A stretch of 64,000 nucleotides of DNA, taken from the NCBI RefSeq assembly GCF_010977555.1, contig NZ_CP048815.1, forward strand, positions 2,410,501 through 2,474,500, given 5' to 3'. The DNA comes from Caulobacter rhizosphaerae. GTDB lineage: Bacteria; Pseudomonadota; Alphaproteobacteria; Caulobacterales; Caulobacteraceae. The position numbers and the translations under genes are program-made. The notes under the pieces are model-generated. The model saw nothing but the letters and a program-made list of their open reading frames with translations, was not told the origin of the DNA and searched no databases. Below are positions 52,970 through 60,800 of this stretch, in pieces (the stretch's first letter is position 1; each line of letters starts with the position of its first letter).

Positions 52970-53434
52970 TCAGGCCTGGGCCGGATCGGAAGGCGGGCCG
53001 CCGGCTGGCGGGTAATAGTGGTTGTGCACGACGGTCGGGTGGCCGTAGCCGGGGCGGCCCTTGGGATCGGGGCCGTAGCGGTTCTCGCCGGGCGTGCCGT
53101 CCAGCAGGGTGAAGATGAACACCACGAAGCTGCCGAAGGGCACGAAGCTCAGCAGCAGCCACCAGCCGGACTTGTCGCTGTCGTGCAGGCGGCGGATGCT
53201 CACCGCGAGGCTGGGGATGAGCATGGCCAGGCAGAACAGCCCCAGCAGCGCCAGGAAGATCGAGGCCGCGACGTTGAGCTGACCGTCGCCGCCGCCCGTC
53301 GCCGCGGCGACCATGACCAGGGCGAGGAACAGGCCGAAGGTGACCAGGACTTGGAACAGCGTGAACAGCCAGTATTCCGAACGCCGGGCGCGGCCCTCGA
53401 ACTCGGCATACTTGCGCAAGGCCTCGAACATCAT
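52970..53434 (-). CDS. DUF805-family membrane protein, copy 1
   Basis: A 154-residue paralogue of the preceding gene. It shares FEALRKYAEFEGRARRSEYW at the N-terminus, AVSIRRLHDSDKSGWWLLLS in the loop and GENRYGPDPKGR before the tail. The tail is longer and carries a Tyr/Pro-rich piece, HNHYYPPAGGPP. ATG 53434 is preferred for its spacing from GGGGAAG; the next codon is also ATG. The pair probably arose by local duplication. Confidence 0.88.
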   Translation of the reverse strand: MMFEALRKYAEFEGRARRSEYWLFTLFQVLVTFGLFLALVMVAAATGGGDGQLNVAASIFLALLGLFCLAMLIPSLAVSIRRLHDSDKSGWWLLLSFVPFGSFVVFIFTLLDGTPGENRYGPDPKGRPGYGHPTVVHNHYYPPAGGPPSDPAQA

Positions 53435-53613
53435 GCGGTTAAGCTTCCCCCGATGGCCGGCGATTGGCCGATTCTGACAACCCGAAGGCGAACCTAGGGT
53501 GGGAAGACGGTCGCCGTAAAGAACAATTGCCAAGATCACTTGGCGGCCGGGCGGAAGGCTTGACGCCGGCCGACGCCACGCCGACGCTGAAGCGATCGGG
53601 AGGAAGCGTCGCT

Positions 53614-54018
53614 TTGGACAAGGCGCTGATCATTCAGCTGGCGGGCTCGGCCGCGGCCGTGGGGCTGCTGGTGGCCCTGGCGGCCTGGGCGCGGATCGCG
53701 CGGCCGACTCCGCCGCTCGACGCCGAGGCCGCGCGAGCCCTGCTGGCGATCGAGTTCCCTGACGACCCGGTCGAGGCCCTGTGGATCGCCGCCGACGGGG
53801 CCGGGCTGGTGGCGCGGTCGGGCGAGCGGGCCCTGGTCGCCTGGCGCAGGGGCGACGGCTATGTGGCTCGTGAACTGCCGTGGGCCGCGGCGCTGGCCGC
53901 CAGGCCCGCCCGGGGCGTCCTGGCCCTCAGGACCGCGGACGGCGTGGCCCGCCTGGCGCTGAACGACGGCGAGCCCTGGCCGCCGTCGCGGTTCCTGTCC
54001 GGGGAGATCGCCGCGTGA
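53614..54018 (+). CDS. Hypothetical single-pass membrane protein
   Basis: A 134-residue protein with one N-terminal membrane helix (LIIQLAGSAAAVGLLVALAA) and a soluble part with a beta-rich pattern (ALWIAADGAGLVARSGERAL). TTG 53614 is proposed as the start because GGGAGGAAG is well placed; a longer frame to ATG 53464 is possible but would cover the divergent promoter region. Its stop overlaps the sterol desaturase-family gene by 4 bases, so the two are coupled. I do not recognise a family. Confidence 0.6.
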   Translation: MDKALIIQLAGSAAAVGLLVALAAWARIARPTPPLDAEAARALLAIEFPDDPVEALWIAADGAGLVARSGERALVAWRRGDGYVARELPWAAALAARPARGVLALRTADGVARLALNDGEPWPPSRFLSGEIAA

Positions 54019-54950
54019 AGACCTTCGACCCTGTGCAGGCGGCCATTCCGTTCTTCGTGCTGGCCGTGATCCTGGAGATCGTCCTGGCGCGGATGGGCCG
54101 GGCGAACGCCCGCTACGAGACCCGGGACACCGCCGTCTCCCTGGCCATGGGCCTGGGCAGCAGCATCGCCGGAACCCTCGTGGGCGGGGTGATCTTCGCC
54201 GCCAGCCTGTGGGTCTGGCAGCACCGGATCTTCACGATCCCGATGACCGCCGTCTGGGCCTGGGCGGCGCTCTTCTTCGCCGAGGATCTGACCTATTACG
54301 CATTCCACCGTCTGTCGCACGAACGGCGGTTCTGGTGGGCCAGCCACGTCAACCACCACACCTCCACCCACTACAACCTGTCGACCGCCCTGCGGCAGAC
54401 CTGGACGGGCGGGGTGGCCGGGACCTGGCTGCTGTGGCTGCCGCTGTCGTTCCTGGGCTTCCCGCCGGCCATGGTGGCCATCCAGAAGGGGATCAGCCTG
54501 GTCTACCAGTTCTGGATCCATACCGAGGCGATCAAGCGCATGCCGGCCTGGTTCGAGGCGGTGTTCAACACGCCCTCGCACCACCGGGTGCACCACGCCC
54601 GCAACCCCCGCTACCTGGACGCCAACTACGCTGGGGTGCTGATCATCTGGGACCGGATGTTCGGCACCTTCATCCCCGAGACCGACGAGGAGCCGATCCG
54701 TTACGGCACGGTCAGGAATCTGGCCAGCTTCAACCTGCTGACCAACGTCTTCCACGAGTGGACCGGCATCGGCCGGGACCTTCTGGCGTCACGCTCGCTG
54801 CGTGAAGTGCTGGGCTACCTGTTCGGCCCGCCCGGCTGGAGCCCGGACGGATCGCGGGACACGTCCCGCACGCTGAAGGCCAAGTGGCGGGCGCGGTCGG
54901 AGGCCGCCGAACGGTCCCGCGTCGAGGCGCGGAACGACCCGGCGGCCTGA
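54015..54950 (+). CDS. Sterol desaturase/fatty-acid hydroxylase family protein
   Basis: A 311-residue integral membrane di-iron enzyme. The histidine clusters are HRLSHE, HVNHHT and HHRVHHAR, in the order and spacing of this superfamily. About four membrane helices are present. Members hydroxylate or desaturate lipids; bacterial ones act on fatty acids, ornithine lipids, carotenoids or hopanoids. The exact substrate is unknown. The start is GTG 54015, overlapping the upstream stop. It is convergent with the SPFH gene, only 3 bases apart. Confidence 0.9.
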   Translation: MKTFDPVQAAIPFFVLAVILEIVLARMGRANARYETRDTAVSLAMGLGSSIAGTLVGGVIFAASLWVWQHRIFTIPMTAVWAWAALFFAEDLTYYAFHRLSHERRFWWASHVNHHTSTHYNLSTALRQTWTGGVAGTWLLWLPLSFLGFPPAMVAIQKGISLVYQFWIHTEAIKRMPAWFEAVFNTPSHHRVHHARNPRYLDANYAGVLIIWDRMFGTFIPETDEEPIRYGTVRNLASFNLLTNVFHEWTGIGRDLLASRSLREVLGYLFGPPGWSPDGSRDTSRTLKAKWRARSEAAERSRVEARNDPAA

Positions 54951-54953
54951 CCC

Positions 54954-55847
54954 TCAGTCGATCTTGACGAAGGGCGTCGCGCCGCCGGTCACCTTGGGCA
55001 ACTCGCCGTTCCACTTCTCGATGGCCAGCTGCTGCAGGATCTGCGGGTTGGCGCGGATGGCCTCGCCCTTGATGCGGATGGATTCGGCCTCGCCGCGCGC
55101 CTTGGCGATGGCGGCGTTGGCCAGGGCGGTTTCCTTGGCTTCCAGCGCCTTGGCGGCCAGGGCCTCCTGCTCCAACTGGGTCTTGTTCTGCATCTGCTGG
55201 ATGATGGCGTCCGGATAGCGGATCGAGCCGATCCAATCCATCTGCGAAACCGTGACGCCGTGCTTGGCCCACTTGCCCGACACCCGGGCGAAGGCGCGCT
55301 GCATCACCGCCTGGCGACCGCCGCTGTACAGCGTCTCGACCCCGACCTTCTCGGCCTCGGCGGCGACCGCTGAGCGCACGTCGTTGCGGATCGGACCGTC
55401 CAGCAGCTGGTCGAACGACAGGCGATAGGTCTGGTAGAGGTTGGGCGCCGAGGCCGGGTTCACCTGCAGGGTCACCGACACGTCCGCCGTCATCGGCAGG
55501 CCGGTGTTGTCGGAGAAGGTGATCTCCTCGTTCTCGTTGCCGCGCTCATCCTTTTCGCGGGTGTAGCTGTAGGTCCGCTGGATCACCGGATACTGGACGA
55601 TCCGCTCGCCGATGCCGCGGAAATACCAGCGGGCGGGCAGGGGCTCGGGCGAGACGCCGGCCCCGGAGCCCAGGGTCTTGATCTTCACGCCGGCGTTGCC
55701 GGGCTCGACCGTGGTGCTGTGCGAGGCGACGCCGCACGAACCCACCAGCAGGACCAGCAGGCTGACGCCGCCGATGGCGATCACCCGACCGGTGTTCTGG
55801 ATCTTCGAGCGCGTCTTGGCGGCCCGCGCTTGGAAGTCGTTCGTCAT
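54954..55847 (-). CDS. SPFH/prohibitin-type membrane protein
   Basis: A 297-residue protein with an N-terminal membrane helix (VIAIGGVSLLVLLVGSCGVA) and an SPFH/band 7 domain (VEPGNAGVKIKTLG, then RTYSYTREKDERGNENEEI). A long Ala/Glu/Lys-rich coiled coil follows (EALAAKALEAKETALANAAI). The SPFH domain should lie in the periplasm, as in HflK/HflC-like and prohibitin-like proteins. The Cys in GSCG could be a lipidation site but the context is weak. Its ATG overlaps the stop of a small membrane protein gene by 4 bases. Confidence 0.87.
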   Translation of the reverse strand: MTNDFQARAAKTRSKIQNTGRVIAIGGVSLLVLLVGSCGVASHSTTVEPGNAGVKIKTLGSGAGVSPEPLPARWYFRGIGERIVQYPVIQRTYSYTREKDERGNENEEITFSDNTGLPMTADVSVTLQVNPASAPNLYQTYRLSFDQLLDGPIRNDVRSAVAAEAEKVGVETLYSGGRQAVMQRAFARVSGKWAKHGVTVSQMDWIGSIRYPDAIIQQMQNKTQLEQEALAAKALEAKETALANAAIAKARGEAESIRIKGEAIRANPQILQQLAIEKWNGELPKVTGGATPFVKID

Positions 55848-56086
55848 TCCCCGATGTCCCCGTTGTTGGAATTCTGGCTCCTGGCGATATCCCGGATCAG
55901 GATGGACGCCAGCTTGCCCAAGCCCATCACCCCGACCGCGAAGGCGATCGGCGCAGCGACAAGACCGATGTCGGTCGCCGAACCCCATAGGGGCCCAACG
56001 ATCACCCGCAGCAGCACGACGGCCAGCGACAGCCAGCCGATCAGATAGGCCGCGGCCTTGGCGTAGATCACGACGTGCTCCCCCAT
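55844..56086 (-). CDS. Small membrane protein coupled to the SPFH gene
   Basis: An 80-residue protein with two likely membrane segments (AAAYLIGWLSLAVVLLRVIV and a second beginning GLVAAPIAFAVGVMGLGKLA). It ends in a polar tail, RSQNSNNGDIGE. The ATGA overlap with the SPFH gene shows that the two are translated together and may form a complex. No known family is recognised. Confidence 0.7.
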   Translation of the reverse strand: MGEHVVIYAKAAAYLIGWLSLAVVLLRVIVGPLWGSATDIGLVAAPIAFAVGVMGLGKLASILIRDIARSQNSNNGDIGE

Positions 56087-56236
56087 GCGGGCCGTCCCGC
56101 GTTCGCGCGAGGGTAGACCGGGAAGCTGCGCAGGGCCACGGTCGATGGCGGTGGAGGAGAGGGCGGTTGCTGGAGGAGCGGGGCGATGGGTTGCTTTCGA
56201 CTCTAGCGGACGTCAAGAAACGTGATTAGCTCGGCC

Positions 56237-56644
56237 ATGGTCTTCAAATGGATCGGTCTAGTCGCGCTCGGGTTGGCGCTCGCGTCGTGCTCGGGCGAGG
56301 GCTTCACCAGCCACACCCGGCAGTTTTCCGGCGTCTGGCTCTACGAGTTTGAAGGGTCGACCTTTGTCGAAGGCGCCACCGAGATACCGACGGAGCGCCC
56401 AGCCGCTGAAGAGATGGACTGGCTGGAGTGGGCCGATTGGCCGGATCTGGAAAACCTCATGGAGAAGCGCCTCGGAAACGGGGACTGCTACACGGTTCAG
56501 CCGTTCCTGGTCACTTTTGTCGGTCGCAGGACGCACCATCCATTTGGTGGCGCCGGCCATCTGGGCCTATGGCGATCAACGGTGACGGTGCAAAGACCGA
56601 TCTCGGCCAAACGGCTCGGCCCGTCATTCTGCTACGACCGCTGA
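56237..56644 (+). CDS. Hypothetical lipoprotein
   Basis: A 135-residue protein with a short signal and lipobox, GLALASCSGEG. The mature part contains FSGVWLYEFEGSTFVEGATE and MDWLEWADWPDLENLM. GC content is lower than in neighbouring genes. The last 35 residues are less convincing and another frame is open there, so a frameshift near 56510 cannot be excluded. A GTG at 56222 is an alternative start. Function unknown. Confidence 0.55.
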   Translation: MVFKWIGLVALGLALASCSGEGFTSHTRQFSGVWLYEFEGSTFVEGATEIPTERPAAEEMDWLEWADWPDLENLMEKRLGNGDCYTVQPFLVTFVGRRTHHPFGGAGHLGLWRSTVTVQRPISAKRLGPSFCYDR

Positions 56645-56690
56645 CGACCCAAGTCGGATGTTTCGCAGATTTTCCGCTCATTACATTGAT

Positions 56691-56820
56691 CCGTCATTCC
56701 CGCCCTTGTGGCGGGAACCCCTCGATCCGCTGCAACGGCGGAGGTGTGGCGCGCTGGCGCGCCAAGCCGCCTCACCGTCGGCTGAACCAGGGGTTCCCGC
56801 CACAAGGGCGGGAATGACGG
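56691..56820. repeat. 130-bp palindromic element, copy B1
   Basis: The ends CCGTCATTCCCGCCCTTGTG and its complement (read inward from 56820) form a long inverted repeat. Each arm also folds on itself, as in CCCGCC-CTTGT-GGCGGG. The centre contains GGCGCGC-TG-GCGCGCC-like pairs. A second copy of exactly the same length lies at 60801 in the opposite orientation. Confidence 0.88.
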
Positions 56821-57461
56821 AGCTTATTGGGAAAGGCAGCTGACCACCCTTCACAGACCTTCCAAAGCTCCGCTTCGTCGAGGCCCGCATCCGCTCCGAT
56901 GCGGGCGAGATATGATCTAGCGAAAAGCTTTGCAAAAAAACTTACTCCCATCGCTCCCGGCGTGTTTCCCCAGCAATAACAACGCCCCAAACGCACTTAT
57001 CCTCCCCCTCCCACGCCGGCGCATAATCACTGCACCACAAGGCGATGGGGAGGGCGCTAAGGCCTGCGACCTTCGCGGCCTTGGGGTGCGGTCGAGCGGG
57101 AAGCGCTCGTCGGCGGCGGTTTGCTCCCAAGGCGGGCCGCGACCTGCATCCCTCTGGAGCCGGCCGGGCCTGGAACACAAAAACGGCGTGGGGTGCTAGG
57201 GCTGGCGAGGGCGAAGGCGGGCGGTGACGCCCGCCGCAAGGGACGGGGCTTCGCGGGCCTCGCCCTCCCGTCGGGGGCCAAGACCAGCGAGGTCCGAACA
57301 GGGCCGATCGCCGGACGCTCCCGGATAACGACCGCGCGGAGCGTCGGTCTGAGTCGAAACGGTATCAATCTACAAAGCTTCCGGGCCCAGCCCGGCGCTC
57401 CGCGTCCCTCCCCGAACTTCAGCGGCTGTCCGCGTGAAGCGGCGAGACCGCGTCCAGAGCT
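56821..57461. other. Non-coding region with strong local RNA-like structure
   Basis: About 640 bases without a convincing gene; open frames here lack ribosome sites and protein-like composition. It holds hairpins: GCCCGCATC/GATGCGGGC (56883-56906) with a six-base loop, and GGCGGGCG-GTGA-CGCCCGCC (57216-57235), an 8-bp stem with a GNRA-type loop. The first 120 bases are AT-rich, including seven As at 56934-56940. It may be a decayed mobile or repeated sequence, or an unrecognised RNA. Confidence 0.4.
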
Positions 57462-57487
57462 GGGGACAGGCGCATGCGCCTGTCCCC
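57462..57487. repeat. 26-bp extragenic palindrome, copy 3 (perfect)
   Basis: GGGGACAGGCGCA is followed directly by its reverse complement, identical to the copy at 48136. It lies 21 bases before the hairpin that covers the start of the small gene at 57526. Confidence 0.88.
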
Positions 57488-57508
57488 GTCCGCGGCGAAA
57501 CCCCGTCC

Positions 57509-57527
57509 ATGAAAGGAGACCTTTCAT
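57509..57527 (+). promoter_or_regulatory. Hairpin covering ribosome site and start codon
   Basis: ATGAAAGG pairs with CCTTTCAT over 8 bp with the 3-base loop AGA. The stem and loop contain the AAGGAGA ribosome site and the first two bases of ATG 57526. Folded, it would block translation, as in simple RNA thermometers or other translational switches. Confidence 0.5.
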
Positions 57528-57723
57528 GCCTCGAACCCGAACCTGGGCCCGCCGGCGCGCCGCCTTGCTGGCGGCCGGCCTCACCCAGCCCGATCCCGAG
57601 CGCACGCGCGGACGGACGGGCCATCTTCGTCGCCAGATCTGGAAGAAATTCGCGGCGCACGAAGACCGCTGCGTCGGGGAGGCGGGATGGCCAGCCGCCC
57701 AGCGCAGGGGCGCATTCGACTAG
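57526..57723 (+). CDS. Small basic hypothetical protein
   Basis: A 65-residue, strongly basic protein: MPRTRTWARRRAALLAAGL at the start, then TGHLRRQIWKKFAAHEDR. AAGGAGA lies 7-8 bases before the ATG, which supports real translation. There is no signal peptide or known domain. The arginine-rich helix could bind nucleic acid. It stands alone and ends 23 bases before the convergent regulator gene. Confidence 0.5.
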   Translation: MPRTRTWARRRAALLAAGLTQPDPERTRGRTGHLRRQIWKKFAAHEDRCVGEAGWPAAQRRGAFD

Positions 57724-57746
57724 ACGTCGTGCAGCTTCACGCCAGC

Positions 57747-58757
57747 CTAATCCCGCAGCAGCGGCAGGCTCAGGCCCGTGGCCGGCCGCGCGGCCAGGAT
57801 CTCGCGGCGGAAGCGGAACAGCTCGGCCGGGCGGCCGCCGGTGTCGGCGTCCTGGCGGCCCAGGCCCTGGACCAGGTCTTCGCGTTCGACCACCCGGCGG
57901 AAGTTCTGCTTGTGCAACGGCACCCCGGCGATGGCTTCGACCGTGCGCTGCAGGGCCGACAGGGTGAACTCGGCCGGCATCAGCTCGAACACCACGGGGC
58001 GGTACTTGATCTTGCCGCGCAGCCGCGACAGGCCGGTGGCCAGGATGCGGCGGTGATCCGAGATCATCGGCTCGCCCAGGGCCGCCGACAGGGCGGCGGG
58101 CTCGGCCGGGGCGTGGCCCTCGGCCCGGGCCTGGTCGCGGGCCGCCTCGGGGGCCAGGCCCGCCTCGTAGAGCAGCTCGTAGCGCTCCAGCACCCGCTCC
58201 TCGTTCCACGGCGCGCCGTCCAGGGCGAAGGCCAGGCGAGCCCGCGAGGCCTTGCCGGGGTCGTCGCCGGCCCAGCGGCGCAGGGCGGGGGCGATGGCCT
58301 CGTCCAGCAGGGCGGGGCGGCCGTGGCGCCAGTCCTCCCAGGGGAAGAAGGCCGACCACGGGGCCCAGGCGGTGTCGGGAGCCTGGGTCTCGACCGCCGT
58401 GGGGGTCAGGCCCAGATAGCCGACCGAGACGACCCGGGCCGCCCCGGCCCCCATCTCGGCGCGCGGCGCGTCGCGACCCTCGTCCCCGAAGGTGTAGAGC
58501 TGCTCCACATAGCCCAGCTGGAAGCGGGTCTGCTGGGTGACGAAGGCGCGCAGGCCCAGCTCGAAGGTGCGGTGGCCGGCGGGGTCGAACGGACCGAACG
58601 GCAGGCCGGGCAGGGGGCTGGCGGCGTCGGTGACGGCGTCGTGCGGCCGGACGGTCAGCACCACGGCCTCGCCGTCGCGGATGGCCACCACCACCGCCGA
58701 CAGGCCGATGACGACCGAGGTCGGGCCCGGGGCCCCTTGGTCTCGAGGGCCGCTCAT
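57747..58757 (-). CDS. NUDIX-related NAD regulator (NrtR-like)
   Basis: A 336-residue protein with an N-terminal Nudix-like fold (VVVAIRDGEAVVLTVRPHD and LPGLPFGPFDP). A C-terminal winged-helix region follows (FTLSALQRTVEAIAGVPLHK, then QNFRRVVER). The Nudix box itself is degenerate, as in regulators that bind ADP-ribose without cutting it. Such alphaproteobacterial proteins are annotated as NAD regulators; a role in NAD gene control is inferred. It overlaps the start region of the HD hydrolase gene by 4 bases (ATGA), reading the HD gene second in the same direction. Confidence 0.8.
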   Translation of the reverse strand: MSGPRDQGAPGPTSVVIGLSAVVVAIRDGEAVVLTVRPHDAVTDAASPLPGLPFGPFDPAGHRTFELGLRAFVTQQTRFQLGYVEQLYTFGDEGRDAPRAEMGAGAARVVSVGYLGLTPTAVETQAPDTAWAPWSAFFPWEDWRHGRPALLDEAIAPALRRWAGDDPGKASRARLAFALDGAPWNEERVLERYELLYEAGLAPEAARDQARAEGHAPAEPAALSAALGEPMISDHRRILATGLSRLRGKIKYRPVVFELMPAEFTLSALQRTVEAIAGVPLHKQNFRRVVEREDLVQGLGRQDADTGGRPAELFRFRREILAARPATGLSLPLLRD

Positions 58758-59395
58758 TCGGTCTCGAACGCCGCGCCGGGCGCGGACTCGAAGCCGGCGG
58801 CGCGGGACAGCACGTGAAAGCGCTGGACATAGCGGGCCTGGGCCTCGAACGGCGGCAGGGGCAGGATCTTCAGGTCATAGCCGGCCGGCGGCGCCCCGAA
58901 GATGGCCAGGGACTCGGCGTGCTCGAAGCCGGCCAACTGGGTGGCCTCGAAGAAGGCGCAGGCCCGGTCGGCCGACTTGATCAGCTTCTTGACCGCCGGC
59001 GGGGTCTTGGGCGGCAGGCCGAAACGGATGTGGATCGCGTCCTCCAGCCGGGCCTCGAAGTCCTTGTAGCTGACGCCCAGGGCCGCCTTGAACGGGCTGA
59101 TCATGTCGCCGATCACATATTCGCTGGCGTCGTGCAGCAGGGCGGCCAGCCGCCATTTCGGCTCGAGGTCGGGCTTGATGTGGGCGGCGATCTCCTCGAC
59201 CACCACGCTGTGCTGGGCGACCGAGAAGCCGTGCTCGCCGGTGGTCTGGCCGTTCCAGCGCGCCACCCGGGCCAGGCCGTGGGCGATGTCCTCGATCTCG
59301 ATGTCCATCGGCGAGGGGTCCAGCAGGTCCAGCCTGCGTCCCGACAGCATGCGCTGCCACGCCCGGGGCGGAGTTTTATGCAGCCCTTTGGCCAC
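58754..59395 (-). CDS. HD-domain phosphohydrolase (YfbR-like)
   Basis: A 213-residue metal-dependent phosphohydrolase. The HD pattern is seen in FSVAQHSVVVEEI (first His) and AALLHDASEYVIGDM (His-Asp). Relatives of the YfbR type dephosphorylate deoxynucleoside monophosphates. GTG 59395 is chosen because relatives begin near KTPPRAWQRMLSG and AAGGAA lies upstream. It is the first gene of the pair; its stop overlaps the ATG of the NrtR-like gene, so the hydrolase and regulator are expressed together. Confidence 0.87.
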   Translation of the reverse strand: MAKGLHKTPPRAWQRMLSGRRLDLLDPSPMDIEIEDIAHGLARVARWNGQTTGEHGFSVAQHSVVVEEIAAHIKPDLEPKWRLAALLHDASEYVIGDMISPFKAALGVSYKDFEARLEDAIHIRFGLPPKTPPAVKKLIKSADRACAFFEATQLAGFEHAESLAIFGAPPAGYDLKILPLPPFEAQARYVQRFHVLSRAAGFESAPGAAFETE

Positions 59396-59452
59396 GAAAT
59401 CGTTCCTTACGGTGAAGGTGCAGGCCTGACCCTGTCTGGACTGGCCCATCGA

Positions 59453-59466
59453 TTGACAAAGATCAA
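59453..59466. promoter_or_regulatory. FixK/FNR-type binding site
   Basis: TTGAC-AAAG-ATCAA matches the TTGAY-N4-RTCAA form of FNR/FixK boxes at all ten specified positions. It lies 82 bases before the universal stress protein start, so a transcript starting about 40 bases after its centre would have a short leader. It suggests low-oxygen induction of the stress protein gene; it could also affect the divergent HD gene, whose start is 58 bases away. Confidence 0.72.
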
Positions 59467-59548
59467 TGAGGAGCCGGCCTTTGGCTGTGGAAATGCGCCT
59501 GAGGCGACACCCTCGCCGTTTGGAAATGCCTGGACCAGGAGATCGATC

Positions 59549-60364
59549 ATGAGCTGGGCGAGAATCATGGCGCCGCTGGCCGGCGCGCCGACCGACCGGG
59601 GCCTTCTGGAGTCCGCCCGGGTGCTGGCCGAGGGCTTCGACGCCGAACTGGCCTGCGTCCACGCCCCGGCCGACATGGCCGACCTGATGCCATGGATGGG
59701 GGAGGGCTTCATGGGCGGGGTGCAGGTCACGGCGCTGGAGAGCCTGAAGGAGGCCGCCGTCGAGGGCCATCGCGCCGTCGACCGGCTGGTGGCCGAGCTG
59801 GGCTACGCCCGTAGCCGGGCGATCAGCCTGGACTCGCCGGTCTGGGCCGGCCTGGCCATGGAAGGGCGCCTGTCGGACGTGATCGTCTTCGACAGCGCCG
59901 CCGCCCGCGGCAAGGGGCCGCTGGCCGAGTCGTTCCAGCAGATGATCGCCGACGAGCAGCGACCGGTGATGGTGGCGCGGCCGGGCCTGAAGGTCGGCGG
60001 CACGGTCCTGGTGGCGTGGGACGGCGGCAAGGAGGCCAGCCGCGCCATGCGCACCGCCCTGCCGCTGCTGCAGAAGGCCGCCATGGTGGTGGTGGCCGGC
60101 GCGCCGGGCGCCTCATCGCGCAATTTCGCCCTGGAGCGCCTGGTCGAGTTCCTGGCGGCGCGCGGCGTCACGGCCACGACCAAGGTCCTGGACGGGACGG
60201 GCAACGACGCCGCGACCCTGCTGCTGGGGGCGGCCCGGGAGGTCGGCGCCGACGTCATGGTGGCCGGCGCCTTCGGCCATCCGCGCCTGCAGGAATTCAT
60301 CTTCGGCGGCACCACCCGCAGCCTGCTGAACAGCGACGGCCCGTCGCTGTTCCTGTCCCACTAA
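59549..60364 (+). CDS. Universal stress protein, two-domain type
   Basis: A 271-residue protein with two UspA folds. The second keeps the nucleotide-binding glycines near DVMVAGAFGHPRLQEFIFGG, followed by GGTTRSLLNSDGPSLFLSH in part. The first (MSWARIMAPLAGAPTDRGLL) is more degenerate. Such proteins bind ATP or membrane-derived ligands and help survival in hypoxia or stationary phase. ATG 59549 has AGGAGATCG upstream. The FixK-type box upstream fits its class; oxygen-limited induction of UspA genes is common. Confidence 0.88.
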   Translation: MSWARIMAPLAGAPTDRGLLESARVLAEGFDAELACVHAPADMADLMPWMGEGFMGGVQVTALESLKEAAVEGHRAVDRLVAELGYARSRAISLDSPVWAGLAMEGRLSDVIVFDSAAARGKGPLAESFQQMIADEQRPVMVARPGLKVGGTVLVAWDGGKEASRAMRTALPLLQKAAMVVVAGAPGASSRNFALERLVEFLAARGVTATTKVLDGTGNDAATLLLGAAREVGADVMVAGAFGHPRLQEFIFGGTTRSLLNSDGPSLFLSH

Positions 60365-60397
60365 GTTGTTGTTCAACAAGAAGAAGGAGGGCGTGAA

Positions 60398-60769
60398 ATG
60401 TCCCTGTCCCGCATCGTCATGCGTCTGGCCCGCAATCCCGGCACCGAGTTCGCGGGGGGCGACGACCATCGCGGCTACGCCCTGACCGCGCCGCTGACCG
60501 AGGACGGCCACCTGGACGCGGCCGCCTACGCCAAGGCCAAGGACGAGTGCGTGGTGCGCCGCTTCGCGCCGGACGAAGACGCCGCCGACGGCCGGCTGAA
60601 CCGTCGCGGCGAGCGCTGGTTCTTCGACTATGACGAGGACGTCGAGCTTGATGACGAGCCCGTGCACCGCCTGGGCCAGCACCGCTTCGCCCTGGGCGAA
60701 TACGTCACCGTCACTGACGACGAGGGCCGGCCGCTGACCTACAAGGTGATGGAGGTGACGCCGGTTTGA
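60398..60769 (+). CDS. Conserved hypothetical acidic protein
   Basis: A 123-residue soluble protein with many Asp/Glu residues (DEDAADGRLNRRGERWFFDY and DEDVELDDEPVHRLG). The C-terminal part, FALGEYVTVTDDEGRPLTYK, has a beta-strand pattern. AGGAGGG precedes the ATG. The gap from the stress protein gene is 33 bases and holds TTGTTG-TT-CAACAA, a small palindrome. It is likely co-transcribed with the stress gene and thus also under the FixK-type box. No family is recognised. Confidence 0.65.
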   Translation: MSLSRIVMRLARNPGTEFAGGDDHRGYALTAPLTEDGHLDAAAYAKAKDECVVRRFAPDEDAADGRLNRRGERWFFDYDEDVELDDEPVHRLGQHRFALGEYVTVTDDEGRPLTYKVMEVTPV

Positions 60770-60800
60770 GGGACTTCGTACCAGCGCCCCTCCCTTTGAG

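Noticed and set aside
56772..56996. Minus-strand 74-residue frame with a protein-like stretch
   Set aside because: Its C-terminal part (RHSRPCGGNPW) is simply the palindromic element B1 read as protein; no ribosome site is seen.
57057..57605. Minus-strand frame of 182 residues in the gene-free region
   Set aside because: Arg/Pro/Ala-rich composition, no ribosome site and it runs through the 26-bp palindrome and the hairpin.
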